DNA of 40,814 bases from Gammaproteobacteria bacterium (GTDB lineage Bacteria; Pseudomonadota; Gammaproteobacteria; Steroidobacterales; Steroidobacteraceae), in the NCBI GenBank assembly GCA_012026925.1, contig VEPJ01000236.1, positions 1 through 40,814 on the forward strand. The letters are read 5' to 3'. Below the pieces are notes generated by a model that ran no database searches, was not told the DNA's origin, and worked only from the letters and a program-made list of their open reading frames with translations. Made by a program: the position numbers and the translations under genes. Below, in pieces: positions 15,373-24,212 of the stretch (within the stretch, counting starts at the first letter, position 1; every line of letters starts with the position of its first letter).

Positions 15373-17103
15373 ATGCGCGACTCCGCCGTCAACACGTTTC
15401 CCGCCACGGCGCGCGCGCGTCCGTCGCGATTCGACTGGATCGCGGTCGTGCTGGTGCTCGGTCTGCTCGTGTTCCTGGCGGAAACCAGTCGCGGGCTCCT
15501 CGAGACGCTGTCCGCTCTGCGCCAGCAACCCATCTCGCTCGATCCGTCGCACCTGCCCGAGTACGCGGCGCGCACGACCCTGCGCATGCTCGCGGCGCTC
15601 GGGCTGTCGCTCCTGTTCACGTTCACGTATGCGACCTGGGCCGCGAAGAGCCGTCGCGCCGGCAGGGTGCTCATCCCGTTGCTCGACCTGCTGCAGTCCG
15701 TGCCGATCCTCGGCTTCATCTCCGTCACCGTAGTCTTCTTCCTTGCGCTCGTGCCCGGTCGCGTGCTCGGGGCCGAGCTCGCCGCCGTGTTCGCCATCTT
15801 CACGAGCCAGGCGTGGAACATGGCGTTCAGCTTCTACCAGTCGCTGCGCACCGTCCCCGTCGAGCTGCAGGAAGCGGCGCAGAGCTTCGGACTCACGCCG
15901 TGGTCGCGTTTCTGGCGCCTCGAGGTGCCGTTCGCCATGCCGGCGCTGACGTGGAACATGATGATGTCGATGTCCGGCGGTTGGTTCTTCGTCGTGGCGG
16001 CGGAGGCAATCAGCGTCGGCCACACGACGATCACGCTCCCCGGCATGGGCGCGTACATCGCCACCGCCATCGCCGCCCAGGACCTGCGCGCCATCGGGCT
16101 CGCCATCCTGGCCATGCTCGGCGTCATCCTGCTGTACGACCAGCTGCTGTTCCGCCCACTCGTTGCGTGGTCGGACCAGTACCGCTTCGAGCAGGAGCCG
16201 GGAACGGTCGCGCCTCGGTCGTGGGTGCTCGAAGCACTCACGCGGTCGACATTGATGGTCGGCTTCTACCGGCGGCTGATGTACGTACTGCGCCGGATCG
16301 CGACGGCGGTCAAGCGACCGGCGATCGCGCCCTCCGTGCGGTTGCCGCCCGGCTATCCGACGCGACTGGACTGGATCGGCACGGCGATTCTCGGCGTGCT
16401 CGTCGTGCTTTGCCTGCTCGAGGCCATCCGCTTTCTCGGGCCGCACATCGGGCTCGGCGAAATCGCGCACGTCCTCGGCCTGGGACTGCTGACCGGCCTG
16501 CGTGTCCTGGCGCTGATCGCGATCGCGAGCCTCGTGTGGGTTCCCGTCGGCATCTGGGTCGGGCTGAGCCCGCGCCTCGCGCGGATCGTCCAGCCTGTGG
16601 CGCAGTTCCTCGCGGCCTTCCCTGCCAACCTGCTGTTTCCGGTCGCCGTTTACGCGATCGTGCGCTGGAAGCTCGACGCGGACGTCTGGCTGAGCCCGCT
16701 CATGATCCTCGGCACGCAGTGGTACATCCTGTTCAACGTGATTGCCGGGGCGAGCGCGATCCCGACCGAGATGCGCCACGTCACGCGCAACCTCGAAGTG
16801 CGCGGCTGGGCCTGGTGGCATCGATTCGCGCTGCCGGCCGTGTTCCCCTATTACGTGACCGGGGCGCTCACGGCGTCCGGCGGCTCGTGGAACGCGAGCA
16901 TCGTCGCGGAGGCCGCGAGCTGGGGCACCGAGCACGTACGAGCGACGGGCCTCGGCTCCTACATCGCCGAGGCGACCACGGCCGGCGATTTCCACCGCAT
17001 CGTGCTCGGCATCGCCGTGATGGCCGGGTTCGTGATCGGCGTGAATCGGTTCCTCTGGCGTCCGCTCTACGCGCTCGCCGAGCGGAAGTACCGGATGACT
17101 TGA
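15373..17103 (+). CDS. NitT/TauT-type ABC transporter permease, duplicated domain
   Basis: The 576-residue inner-membrane protein contains two binding-protein-dependent permease domains in tandem, about residues 60-275 and 370-560, separated by a charged linker. Each has an EAA-like ATPase-docking loop: ELQEAAQSFGLTPWSRFWRL in the first, and EMRHVTRNLEVRGWAWWHRF in the second. The closest recognised families are the nitrate/sulfonate/taurine permeases (SsuC/TauC/NrtB), which normally contain one domain and dimerise; here both halves are on one chain. The ATPase gene follows 51 bases later. The second docking loop has lost the EAA consensus, so the two halves may couple unequally. Substrate unknown. 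Confidence 0.88.
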   Translation: MRDSAVNTFPATARARPSRFDWIAVVLVLGLLVFLAETSRGLLETLSALRQQPISLDPSHLPEYAARTTLRMLAALGLSLLFTFTYATWAAKSRRAGRVLIPLLDLLQSVPILGFISVTVVFFLALVPGRVLGAELAAVFAIFTSQAWNMAFSFYQSLRTVPVELQEAAQSFGLTPWSRFWRLEVPFAMPALTWNMMMSMSGGWFFVVAAEAISVGHTTITLPGMGAYIATAIAAQDLRAIGLAILAMLGVILLYDQLLFRPLVAWSDQYRFEQEPGTVAPRSWVLEALTRSTLMVGFYRRLMYVLRRIATAVKRPAIAPSVRLPPGYPTRLDWIGTAILGVLVVLCLLEAIRFLGPHIGLGEIAHVLGLGLLTGLRVLALIAIASLVWVPVGIWVGLSPRLARIVQPVAQFLAAFPANLLFPVAVYAIVRWKLDADVWLSPLMILGTQWYILFNVIAGASAIPTEMRHVTRNLEVRGWAWWHRFALPAVFPYYVTGALTASGGSWNASIVAEAASWGTEHVRATGLGSYIAEATTAGDFHRIVLGIAVMAGFVIGVNRFLWRPLYALAERKYRMT

Positions 17104-17154
17104 TGGTGAGACCGATCGAATGCCCGTGCGCCAGCCAGTTATCGGAGAGCGACC

Positions 17155-18474
17155 ATGAATGCGGCAGCTGAAACGGCGCTTGAACTGCTGCTCGAGGTCG
17201 AGCACGTCGCGAAGGCTTTTCCACGCGGCGACGGCGGCGAGCTCAACGTGCTCGACGATGTGAACCTGACCCTTCGCGAGGGCGAGATCGTCGGCCTGCT
17301 CGGGCGCTCGGGGTCGGGCAAGTCGACGTTGCTCCGGCTCATCGCCGGGCTCTCGACGCCGAGCAGCGGCGAGATCCGCTTCGCCGGGCGGCCGGTACAC
17401 GGCCCGAGTCGCGGCATTGCGATGGTGTTCCAGGGTTTCGCGCTGTTTCCGTGGCTCACCGTCGAGGAGAACGTGGTGCTCGGTCTCGAGGCGCAGAAGC
17501 TGCCCCGCGACGCGATGCACCAGCGCGCCGAGTCAGCCATCGACCTCATCGGCCTGTCGGGATTCGAGGCCGCGTACCCGCGCGAGCTGTCGGGCGGCAT
17601 GCGCCAGCGCGTGGGATTCGCGCGCGCGCTCGTCGTGCACCCGCGGATCCTGCTCATGGACGAGCCCTTCTCCGCGCTCGACGTCCTCACGGCCGAGACT
17701 CTTCGCGGCGATTTCCTCGAGCTGTGGGCGGAGGGCCAGATGCCGATCGGCGCCGTGCTGCTCGTGACGCACAACATCGAGGAGGCGGTGCAGATGTGCG
17801 ACCGCATCTGCGTCTTCGGCAGCAACCCGGGGCGCATCCTCGTCGAGATCCCGGTGAACATCCCGCGGCCGCGTGATCGCCTCGACCCGAGGTTCCGTGC
17901 GCTCGTGGAGCGCATCTACGTCGAGATGACTGCGCGCGCCCCGCGGCCGGCCGCGCGACCGGAGCTCTTTCCGGGCTCCGGCATCGGCACCGTCCTGCCA
18001 CGCGTCTCATCCAACCTGCTCGCCGGCCTCATGGAAACCGTCGCGGGGCCGCCCTTCGGCGGTCGCGCCGACCTGCCGGTGATCGCGCAGTCCCTGCAAC
18101 TCGAGATCGACGACCTGTTCCCGGTCGCGGAGACGCTGCAGATGCTGCGCTTCGCGGAGGTCGAGGGCGGTGACATCCGACTGACCGACGCCGGCGTCGA
18201 CTTCGCGAATTCGTCGCTCGACGACCGCAAGCTGTCGTTCCGGCGCCATTTGCTCGCGTACGTGCCGCTCGCCGCGCACGTGCGCCGGGTTCTCGAGGAA
18301 CGCGGCAGTCACCGCGCGCCGAAGAGCCGCTTCCTCGACGAGCTCGAGGACCACATGTCGCCGGAAGCTGCGGACCTGACGCTCCGCGCGCTCGTCAGCC
18401 TCGCGCGTTATGCGGAGGCGTTCGTCTACGACGACGCGGCGGGGGAGTTCCGGCTGGAGGAAGCGGCGGCGTGA
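17155..18474 (+). CDS. NitT/TauT-type ABC transporter ATPase with AAA-associated C-terminal domain
   Basis: The 439-residue protein energises the preceding permease. The first 250 residues are a complete nucleotide-binding domain: Walker A GRSGSGKST (50-58), Q-loop in VFQGFALFPWLTV, signature LSGGMRQRVGFARAL, Walker B ILLMDEPFSALD and H-loop LLVTHNIEEAV. From about residue 285 to the end lies an additional domain (AAA-associated, PF09821-like) with segments ADLPVIAQSLQLEIDDLFPV and RFAEVEGGDIRLTDAGVDFA. The LTDAG stretch resembles a winged-helix ending, suggesting a sensing or regulatory role. A GGAG ribosome site precedes the ATG. No substrate-binding protein gene is adjacent. Confidence 0.92.
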   Translation: MNAAAETALELLLEVEHVAKAFPRGDGGELNVLDDVNLTLREGEIVGLLGRSGSGKSTLLRLIAGLSTPSSGEIRFAGRPVHGPSRGIAMVFQGFALFPWLTVEENVVLGLEAQKLPRDAMHQRAESAIDLIGLSGFEAAYPRELSGGMRQRVGFARALVVHPRILLMDEPFSALDVLTAETLRGDFLELWAEGQMPIGAVLLVTHNIEEAVQMCDRICVFGSNPGRILVEIPVNIPRPRDRLDPRFRALVERIYVEMTARAPRPAARPELFPGSGIGTVLPRVSSNLLAGLMETVAGPPFGGRADLPVIAQSLQLEIDDLFPVAETLQMLRFAEVEGGDIRLTDAGVDFANSSLDDRKLSFRRHLLAYVPLAAHVRRVLEERGSHRAPKSRFLDELEDHMSPEAADLTLRALVSLARYAEAFVYDDAAGEFRLEEAAA

Positions 18475-18496
18475 CCCGGCTCGTCGACGTGCGGGC

Positions 18497-18985
18497 TCAG
18501 CGATCGTGCTCCTTGAGCACTCGCTCGATGCGCCGGTCCGGCACCAGCCACATCAGCGCGACCGCGACGTAACAGAGCTGGGACACGCTCTGGCTGACGA
18601 ACGCGAACGGGATGGCGGCCGCGTAGATCAGCACGGACGCGTTGCCCTTGAAGTCCTTGCCGATCGCGCGGGCCAGCAGCGCGTCCTTGCCGTCTGCGGA
18701 AATGATCGCGCGCTGCAGGATCCAGTACGCGACTGCGGCCATCAGCAACACGACGCCGTAGAGCGCGGTCGGCATCGCGGCGAAGTGGTTCTCGCCCATC
18801 CAGCCCGTGACGAACGGCAGCAATGAGAGCCAGAAGAGCAGGTGCAGGTTCGCCCAGAGCACGCCGCCGCTGACGCGGGTGGTCGCGTGCAGCATGTGGT
18901 GGTGGTTGTTCCAGTAGATGCCGATGTAGACGAAGCTCAGCACGTAGGCGAGGAATGCGGGCAGCAAAGGCTTCAGCGTCGCAGC
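18497..18985 (-). pseudogene. TMEM175-family (DUF1211) potassium channel-like gene lacking its 5' end
   Basis: About 163 codons match the TMEM175/DUF1211 family, including the hallmark FVYIGIYWNNHHHML and four further hydrophobic segments to the end, KEHDR. Intact bacterial members begin with a first membrane helix bearing an RxxxFSD motif, roughly 40-45 residues that are absent here. Homology begins at TLKPLLPAFLAY, where the reading frame meets the stop codon of the npdG-like gene upstream. Before that point the frame only reads through that gene out of phase, and no start codon with a ribosome site lies near the junction. Without helix 1 the selectivity filter should not form. I read it as a 5'-deleted remnant; an in-frame non-ATG start cannot be excluded. 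Confidence 0.65.
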
Positions 18986-19608
18986 CGCGCAAACGCGAAG
19001 TGGCGCCCGTGCCCGAGCTTGATCGCCAGGTGGATCCACGTCATCGCGAACGGCTCGAGGTAGCGAGCGGCCTTCAGCTCGCCGCAGTCGACGGCATCGA
19101 AGCCGATCAGCGTGGCGAGTTCGATGACCCGGCTGCGTGCGTCCGCATCGTCGCCGCACACGGGCATGAACACCAAGCCGTTGGGATAACGGCTGTCGGC
19201 CATGTTCTCGGCGCCCGTGGTGTTGAACGCCTTCACGACGCGAGCGCCGTGCGCGAGTTTCGCGATCTCCTCGGCCGCCGAGGTCGTCGTTCCGACCGAG
19301 AGGCCGGCGAGTCCCGAGGCGAGCGGGTTCGTCGCGTCGACGAGGATGCGATGGCTCCAGTCCGGCCGCGAGCGCGCGATGCCCAGTGCCGCCGCGTACG
19401 GTGTGGCGAGAATCACGAGGTCGCCCGCGTCGATCGCCGCGTCGGTCGAGCCGATGCCTGCAGAGGGGCCGAGCGCTGCCACGGCGTCACGGTACTTGTC
19501 CGGATTCGGGACGCCGAAGACGACGGTCTCGCCCTTCGCGACAAGCGCCCTGGCGAGCGCGAGGCCGACGTTGCCGGCGCCGAGGATTGCGATGGATCGA
19601 CGGGTCAT
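18973..19608 (-). CDS. NAD(P)-binding oxidoreductase of the NpdG (F420H2:NADP+ reductase-like) family
   Basis: This 211-residue Rossmann protein begins with the dinucleotide site SIAILGAGNVGLALARAL. Family segments follow: LVILATPYAAAL, RILVDATNPLASGL, RVVKAFNTTGAENMADSRYP and the C-terminal AMTWIHLAIKLGHGRHFAFA. The archetype transfers hydride between F420 and NADP+, but most proteobacterial members lack F420 and their reaction is unknown. The protein appears full length, ending LRR. Its stop codon coincides with the point where the truncated TMEM175 frame becomes recognisable. ATG 19608 begins exactly at the conserved N-terminus. Confidence 0.85.
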   Translation of the reverse strand: MTRRSIAILGAGNVGLALARALVAKGETVVFGVPNPDKYRDAVAALGPSAGIGSTDAAIDAGDLVILATPYAAALGIARSRPDWSHRILVDATNPLASGLAGLSVGTTTSAAEEIAKLAHGARVVKAFNTTGAENMADSRYPNGLVFMPVCGDDADARSRVIELATLIGFDAVDCGELKAARYLEPFAMTWIHLAIKLGHGRHFAFARLRR

Positions 19609-19631
19609 GCTGCGTTGACCATGTCCCTGCG

Positions 19632-21212
19632 TTACATCGGCAAGCTCATCGCGCATTGGCCGAGGACTTCCCCGCCGTGCATCCTCGTGCAGCGGATGCG
19701 CATCGTGCCGTCGCCCCAGGGCAGGAAGTCGTAGAAGCTGTAGCTGGACCCGTCGGGCTGCGGGTAGGCGCCGATGTGCTCGAAGACCCGCTGGTACTCC
19801 CCCGTCGCGAGGTTCAGTCGATGGATGATGTCGGCGTGGTAGGGGAGGATGTCGTTCCAAGTTTCGCTCTGCGCCTTCCAGTAGAGATTGGGCTCGACAT
19901 AGACGAAATTGAGCGCCGCCCCATAGACGATGCCGGTCGCGCCGGGCGGGTTCGGCAGCTGGGTCACCTTGGTACCGACGAAGCCGCCTTGTCCGTCGTT
20001 CTGGATCATGAGGTGCGCCGGTAGCCAGTTCGAAGGACAGCCGTTGATCGTGGTGTTCGAACCGCAGACGACACCGCCCACGAACAGGTCGTGCACGCCA
20101 CGGCCGACATCGATCAACTCGAATTGCGCGAGGTCCTTGCCGATCAGCGAGGCCGGCAGCCGCTGCCGCTCTTCGTGGAACGTGCCGTCGCCGTTGTTGA
20201 TGAGCACGCGCTGCTGCGTCGGCGGGTCCACGCGGAAACGCCAGAGCTGTGCCTCCAGCACGTCCGGGAGTCCGTCGCCGTTCAGGTCTGCCGCCGTTCC
20301 GCCATGATGCTTGCCGACGCCCGGCACGACGATGTTCGCGAACGTGCCGTCCGGCTGGCTGAGAAGCAGTCGGTCCTGGTCGCCGGGCGCTTCCCCGACG
20401 TCGACCCCGTAACACGCCTGGTAGACGTCCGGGACGCGGTCGCCGTTGAAATCGGCCACCAGCGTCTGTCCCTCGCTGCCAAGGCAGGCGGTGGTGTCCT
20501 TCAGTACCTCGGCCGTGTGGTCTTCATACTGGAAGCCGGGCTGCTTGAGCTTGAAGAAATAGAAATGCCCGACGAGGTCGGCGGGGATATTCGGGCCGGT
20601 CTTCTCTTCGGAAACGAACACCAGTGAATACGAACCGTCCTGGAAGAAGTCCGCCCAGGCCATTCGCCAGCCCGGGGCCGGCGAGAAGCTGTTGCCGCCG
20701 GGGCCGATCGTCGGCATGCCTCGGGCCTGCGCCGGATCGCCCGCGGCCATGCGATGCTCGTAGGAACTCGGAAGCACCGGGATCGGCACGGTCAGCAATG
20801 TCGAGGCGGACGCGGTCGCGCTGCCGCTGCTGCACGTGAGGGCGTACGTGAGCTGCCCCCCTTTGTCCGGCGTCACCGGCCGGCTGCCGCACACGGGTTG
20901 CGAACCGGACCATGCCTGCGCTGCGTTACAACTCGTTGCGCCGCTCGCGGACCAGGCGAGCGTGGCCGTTTCACCGACGCGCACCCTTTCCGGTGAGATG
21001 CTCAGGGTGATGACGGGCGCGCAGTTCTTCTTGCACTTCCTGGGCTTCTTCGCCTTGCCGCGGGCAGCGGTGGCGGTCGACGAAGACTTTTGCCGCCCGC
21101 TGGTCGCTGCGCTCGAACTCGCGTCTTCAAAGGCCGACATGCCAAGCGTCGCGGCCAGGGCGAAGCAGGAGAACACGGCAAGTAGCCACGCCGCCTTTCG
21201 TTGCTGTCGCAT
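19632..21212 (-). CDS. Exported FG-GAP/VCBS repeat protein with Ig-like domain
   Basis: The 526-residue protein has an N-terminal signal or membrane anchor (KAAWLLAVFSCFALAATLGM). A low-complexity Ser/Ala/Lys linker ending in the basic cysteine patch KKPRKCKKNC follows. Next is an Ig-like module (ITLSISPERVRVGETATLAW, residues about 68-140). From residue 160 there is a propeller-like series of FG-GAP/VCBS blades with DxNxDGxPD calcium loops, such as DFNGDRVPDVYQA and DLNGDGLPDVLEA. Such proteins are secreted or surface-anchored and bind calcium; the specific role is unknown. ATG 21212 has a GGAG ribosome site 8 bases upstream. The in-frame extension to 21281 lacks support. It ends 23 bases before the npdG-like start. 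Confidence 0.85.
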   Translation of the reverse strand: MRQQRKAAWLLAVFSCFALAATLGMSAFEDASSSAATSGRQKSSSTATAARGKAKKPRKCKKNCAPVITLSISPERVRVGETATLAWSASGATSCNAAQAWSGSQPVCGSRPVTPDKGGQLTYALTCSSGSATASASTLLTVPIPVLPSSYEHRMAAGDPAQARGMPTIGPGGNSFSPAPGWRMAWADFFQDGSYSLVFVSEEKTGPNIPADLVGHFYFFKLKQPGFQYEDHTAEVLKDTTACLGSEGQTLVADFNGDRVPDVYQACYGVDVGEAPGDQDRLLLSQPDGTFANIVVPGVGKHHGGTAADLNGDGLPDVLEAQLWRFRVDPPTQQRVLINNGDGTFHEERQRLPASLIGKDLAQFELIDVGRGVHDLFVGGVVCGSNTTINGCPSNWLPAHLMIQNDGQGGFVGTKVTQLPNPPGATGIVYGAALNFVYVEPNLYWKAQSETWNDILPYHADIIHRLNLATGEYQRVFEHIGAYPQPDGSSYSFYDFLPWGDGTMRIRCTRMHGGEVLGQCAMSLPM

Positions 21213-21454
21213 GGATCGTCTCCCCGTCTGGCTGCGGCTGCGGCCACAGCGCGTGCTTTTCTTGGGGCCGCAGAATTGCACGTTGTTCCGTTTCCGCGCA
21301 AGGAAGGCGCGAGGTGGTCCATCGACCGGGGGTCGAGCCCGGTGATCGACGCGCCCTGCGCCCTTTCGCGGCGGTGCCCGGCCCCTCTATCATTTCGTCC
21401 CCACGGATGGCCGTGTCCGGCGGTCATCGATTACGGCGCGAAATCGGAGGCTCC

Positions 21455-22933
21455 ATGCCCAAGACTCTCAGACAGGTACTCGCATTGGCTGCACTCGCGG
21501 CGCTCGCCGCCTGCGGGCAGCAGAAGCCGGCGTCACCGCCCGCCGGGGCGGAGTCTGGGACGCAGGCCGCCGCCGGTAATGCTGGCGCCGCCGCGGAGGC
21601 GGCCTCAAAGGAGAAGCAGGCGCTCGAGGCGGGCGTCGAGGCGGTCGTCTACGGCTTGCCGCTCGTGATCATGGACATCACGCGGGCCAAGACGACCAAC
21701 GTGGCGCAGGTCGAAGCCTTCGCAGCCCCGGTCAACCAGTTCGCCAACGTCCGCGAATTCCCGGATGCCTCGTTCAAGGACGTGGTGCGTGCCAATGTGG
21801 ACACGCTGTATTCGTCCGCCTGGCTCGACCTGTCGAAGGAGCCGATCGTGCTCTCGGTTCCGGACACTAAAGGCCGGTATTACCTGATGCCGATGATGGA
21901 CGCGTGGACGAACATCTTCGCCTCGCCCGGCAAGCGCACGACCGGCACGAAGGCCGGAAACTTCGCCGTCACCGGTCCGGGCTGGACCGGCACGTTGCCC
22001 GCCGGCGTCACGGAATTGAAGTCGCCCACCAACATGGTCTGGATCATCGGTCGCACGCAGACCAACGGTCCGAAGGACTACGCGGCGGTGCACAAGATCC
22101 AGGACGGGTTCAAGCTCACGCCGCTGTCGTCCTTCGGCAAGCCCTATACGCCGCCGGAAGGCACGGTGGACCCGAACGCGGACATGAAGACCGCGCCGGT
22201 CGACCAGCTGAAGGCGATGAGTGCGGACGCGTTCTTCAATCGCATGGCGATGCTGATGAAGGACAACCCGCCGCCGGCGTCCGAGGCGCCCGTCCTCGAG
22301 AAGCTGAAGGCCATCGGCATCGTGCCGGGCGAGAAGTTCGATGCGTCGAAGCTCGATCCCGCCGTCGCGAAGGGACTCGAGAATTCGGTGAGCGTCGCGC
22401 TCGAGAAGCTCCTGGCCGCGTCGAAGGAGACCGGCGCACCGGTCAATGGCTGGCGAGTACCGCCGATGGTGCTCGGGAACTACGGCACCGAGTACGGCGC
22501 CCGCGCGGTCGTCGCGCTGATCGGCCTCGGCGCGAACCTGCCGCAGGACGCGGTGTATCCGTCGGCCTTCGTGGATGGCGACGGCCAGGCGCTCGACGGC
22601 GCGAACCGCTACGTCATCCACTTCGACAAGGACTCGACGCCGCCGGTGCAGGCCTTCTGGTCGATCACGATGTACGACGCCAGCTCGTTCTTCGTCGCGA
22701 ACCCGATCAACCGCTACGCGGTGAGCAGCTGGATGCCGTTCAGGAAGAACCCGGACGGCTCGCTCGACATCTACTTGCAGGCGGAGTCACCGGGCAAGGA
22801 CAAGGAGTCGAACTGGCTGCCGGCCCCGGCTGCGCCGTTCAACGTCACGCTGCGCATGTACTGGCCGACCGAGACGCCGCCGTCGATCATGGACGGTTCG
22901 TGGAAGCCGCCTGCGGTGACGAAGGCGAAGTGA
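21455..22933 (+). CDS. DUF1254/DUF1214 domain lipoprotein
   Basis: The 492-residue protein is a predicted lipoprotein: signal MPKTLRQVLALAALAALAAC with lipobox cysteine C20, then a 30-residue Ala/Gly-rich linker. The DUF1254 domain occupies about residues 60-190 (EAVVYGLPLVIMDITRAKTT, VVRANVDTLYSSAWLDLSKE). The DUF1214 domain occupies the last 120 residues (PVQAFWSITMYDASSFFVAN, FNVTLRMYWP). These domains always occur together and their biochemical role is not established. The start has a GGAGG ribosome site five bases upstream. The 242 bases between it and the divergent FG-GAP gene contain a TATCAT -10-like hexamer at 21388-21393 without a clear -35. Confidence 0.92.
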   Translation: MPKTLRQVLALAALAALAACGQQKPASPPAGAESGTQAAAGNAGAAAEAASKEKQALEAGVEAVVYGLPLVIMDITRAKTTNVAQVEAFAAPVNQFANVREFPDASFKDVVRANVDTLYSSAWLDLSKEPIVLSVPDTKGRYYLMPMMDAWTNIFASPGKRTTGTKAGNFAVTGPGWTGTLPAGVTELKSPTNMVWIIGRTQTNGPKDYAAVHKIQDGFKLTPLSSFGKPYTPPEGTVDPNADMKTAPVDQLKAMSADAFFNRMAMLMKDNPPPASEAPVLEKLKAIGIVPGEKFDASKLDPAVAKGLENSVSVALEKLLAASKETGAPVNGWRVPPMVLGNYGTEYGARAVVALIGLGANLPQDAVYPSAFVDGDGQALDGANRYVIHFDKDSTPPVQAFWSITMYDASSFFVANPINRYAVSSWMPFRKNPDGSLDIYLQAESPGKDKESNWLPAPAAPFNVTLRMYWPTETPPSIMDGSWKPPAVTKAK

Positions 22934-22940
22934 AGCGCGG

Positions 22941-22961
22941 CCTCGCTGCCCGGCAGCGAGG
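22941..22961. terminator. Hairpin 1 after the DUF1254 gene
   Basis: CCTCGCTGC pairs perfectly with GCAGCGAGG around a CCG loop (9-bp stem), seven bases after the DUF1254 stop and just before the convergent AraC-family stop. No U-run follows directly. Confidence 0.5.
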
Positions 22962-22968
22962 ACGATCG

Positions 22969-24078
22969 TCAGACGACCCTGGGAGTCTCTCCCAGGGTCG
23001 TTTCGTTTCCGGTCCCGGCGGGCGTCGCCGCGTCCGTCGCCTGCACCGGTCCCAGCTCCCGGAATCGGCTCGGCGTCTCGCCGGACCAGCGCCGGAACGC
23101 CCGCGTGAACGCCGTCACTTCGGAATACCCGAGCGCGACCGCGATCTGCGTGAGCGGCATGTCGGTCGTGTGCAGGAAATGCCGCGCCGTGTCGTAGCGC
23201 ACCTCGTCGAGCACCTGCCTGAACGTCGTGCCGCACTCGCGGAGGCGCCTGTGCAGGGTACGGCGATGCATGTCCAGCGTCTGGGCGACACTGTCGTTCG
23301 CCGCCTTGCCGTGGACCATCTGCAGGCGCAGCGCGCGCCGCACGTCGTTCAACAGGCTCCGGCGCCCGATCGCCGCTACCTGGGCCTCATATATGGCGAA
23401 GCGGACTGGATCGGCACCGGGGATCTTCTGTCGCAACAGGGCCGAATCGAAGCGCAGGCTGGTGATTTCCGCGTTGAACTCGATCGGGGCGGAAAGCGCT
23501 CGCCGATAGGGGGTCACTACGGCGGGCCGGCTTCGTGCCAGCTGGACGACGTCGGGTACCCAGCCCGGCACCGTCAATTCGCGCACCAGGTTGAGTATCC
23601 ACGCCGCCATGCCGGCGTGGATCTGGTCCGCGCCGACGGTGCTGGCGTGAAAGACGGAGTAGCCGAGTGTTGCTCGCGCTCCTTCCTCCAGCACGAAGGC
23701 CAGGGCCCCGTGGCTGTGAAGGCGTTGATGCACTGCCATCGTGCGCAGCGCATCGCCCACGGTGGGCACGTTGCGGGCCATCTCGCCGAGCGTGCCCATG
23801 TGGCGCAGTCCGAGTCGCTGGCCGAAGAGGAGCCCGAAGTGCTCGCAGCCCGATTTCTCGGCGGCCGACTTGAGCAGGCGGCCGACCTGGAAGAACGGGA
23901 TGCGTCGCTCGGGGCTCTCCAGTGCGTCGGGGGGCAGGCCCCGGTCCCTGAGCAGTTCCTCGGGATCGACGCCGAACTCCCGCAGCATGTCCGGGAGCGC
24001 CGCGAATGGACCCACGCGCTGGCCGGGATCATCCCGACCGGACGGACCAGTCTTTCCTTCTTTGCCGTCCGAGGCCAT
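22969..24078 (-). CDS. AraC-family transcriptional regulator (OruR/ArgR-like architecture)
   Basis: This 369-residue regulator has an N-terminal Arabinose_bd-type ligand domain (about residues 15-210: ALPDMLREFGVDPEELLRDR, LGEMARNVPTVGDAL). The C-terminal AraC double helix-turn-helix lies at about residues 255-345, with VAQTLDMHRRTLHRRLRECG as the first helix pair and AVALGYSEVTAFTRAFRRWS as the family signature. The start at 24078 has an excellent AAGGAG ribosome site; the longer ORF from 24144 is not supported. It is divergent from the RND efflux operon, a common arrangement for a local regulator. The last eleven codons are embedded in a terminator-like hairpin serving the convergent gene. 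Confidence 0.9.
   Translation of the reverse strand: MASDGKEGKTGPSGRDDPGQRVGPFAALPDMLREFGVDPEELLRDRGLPPDALESPERRIPFFQVGRLLKSAAEKSGCEHFGLLFGQRLGLRHMGTLGEMARNVPTVGDALRTMAVHQRLHSHGALAFVLEEGARATLGYSVFHASTVGADQIHAGMAAWILNLVRELTVPGWVPDVVQLARSRPAVVTPYRRALSAPIEFNAEITSLRFDSALLRQKIPGADPVRFAIYEAQVAAIGRRSLLNDVRRALRLQMVHGKAANDSVAQTLDMHRRTLHRRLRECGTTFRQVLDEVRYDTARHFLHTTDMPLTQIAVALGYSEVTAFTRAFRRWSGETPSRFRELGPVQATDAATPAGTGNETTLGETPRVV
22974..23003 (+). terminator. Strong intrinsic terminator inside the AraC 3' end
   Basis: CGACCCTGGGAG pairs perfectly with CTCCCAGGGTCG around TCT (12-bp stem, 22974-23000). TTTCGTTT follows on the plus strand. It should terminate the DUF1254 transcript while coding for the last residues of the AraC regulator on the opposite strand. 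Confidence 0.75.
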
Positions 24079-24212
24079 GGGACTCCTTACCCGTGCGATG
24101 GCGCCGAAAGATTGCGGTAACCGTCCCCGCACCTCAATCTTCATCTGGTATCAGCCCATGCCTGTCGGTGATGAGCGAGGGACGGTTGTGCATCGCAGCG
24201 CAGCGGAGGCCC

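Noticed and set aside
14608-17520. 970-codon frame running antisense through the ABC permease into the GST gene.
   Set aside because: Only the last 202 codons, the GST, are recognisable. The upstream part is a GC-driven shadow of the permease.
21314-21360. A tRNA-like T-arm resemblance around ggtcgagcccggtgatcga.
   Set aside because: No acceptor, D-arm or anticodon stem can be folded around it.
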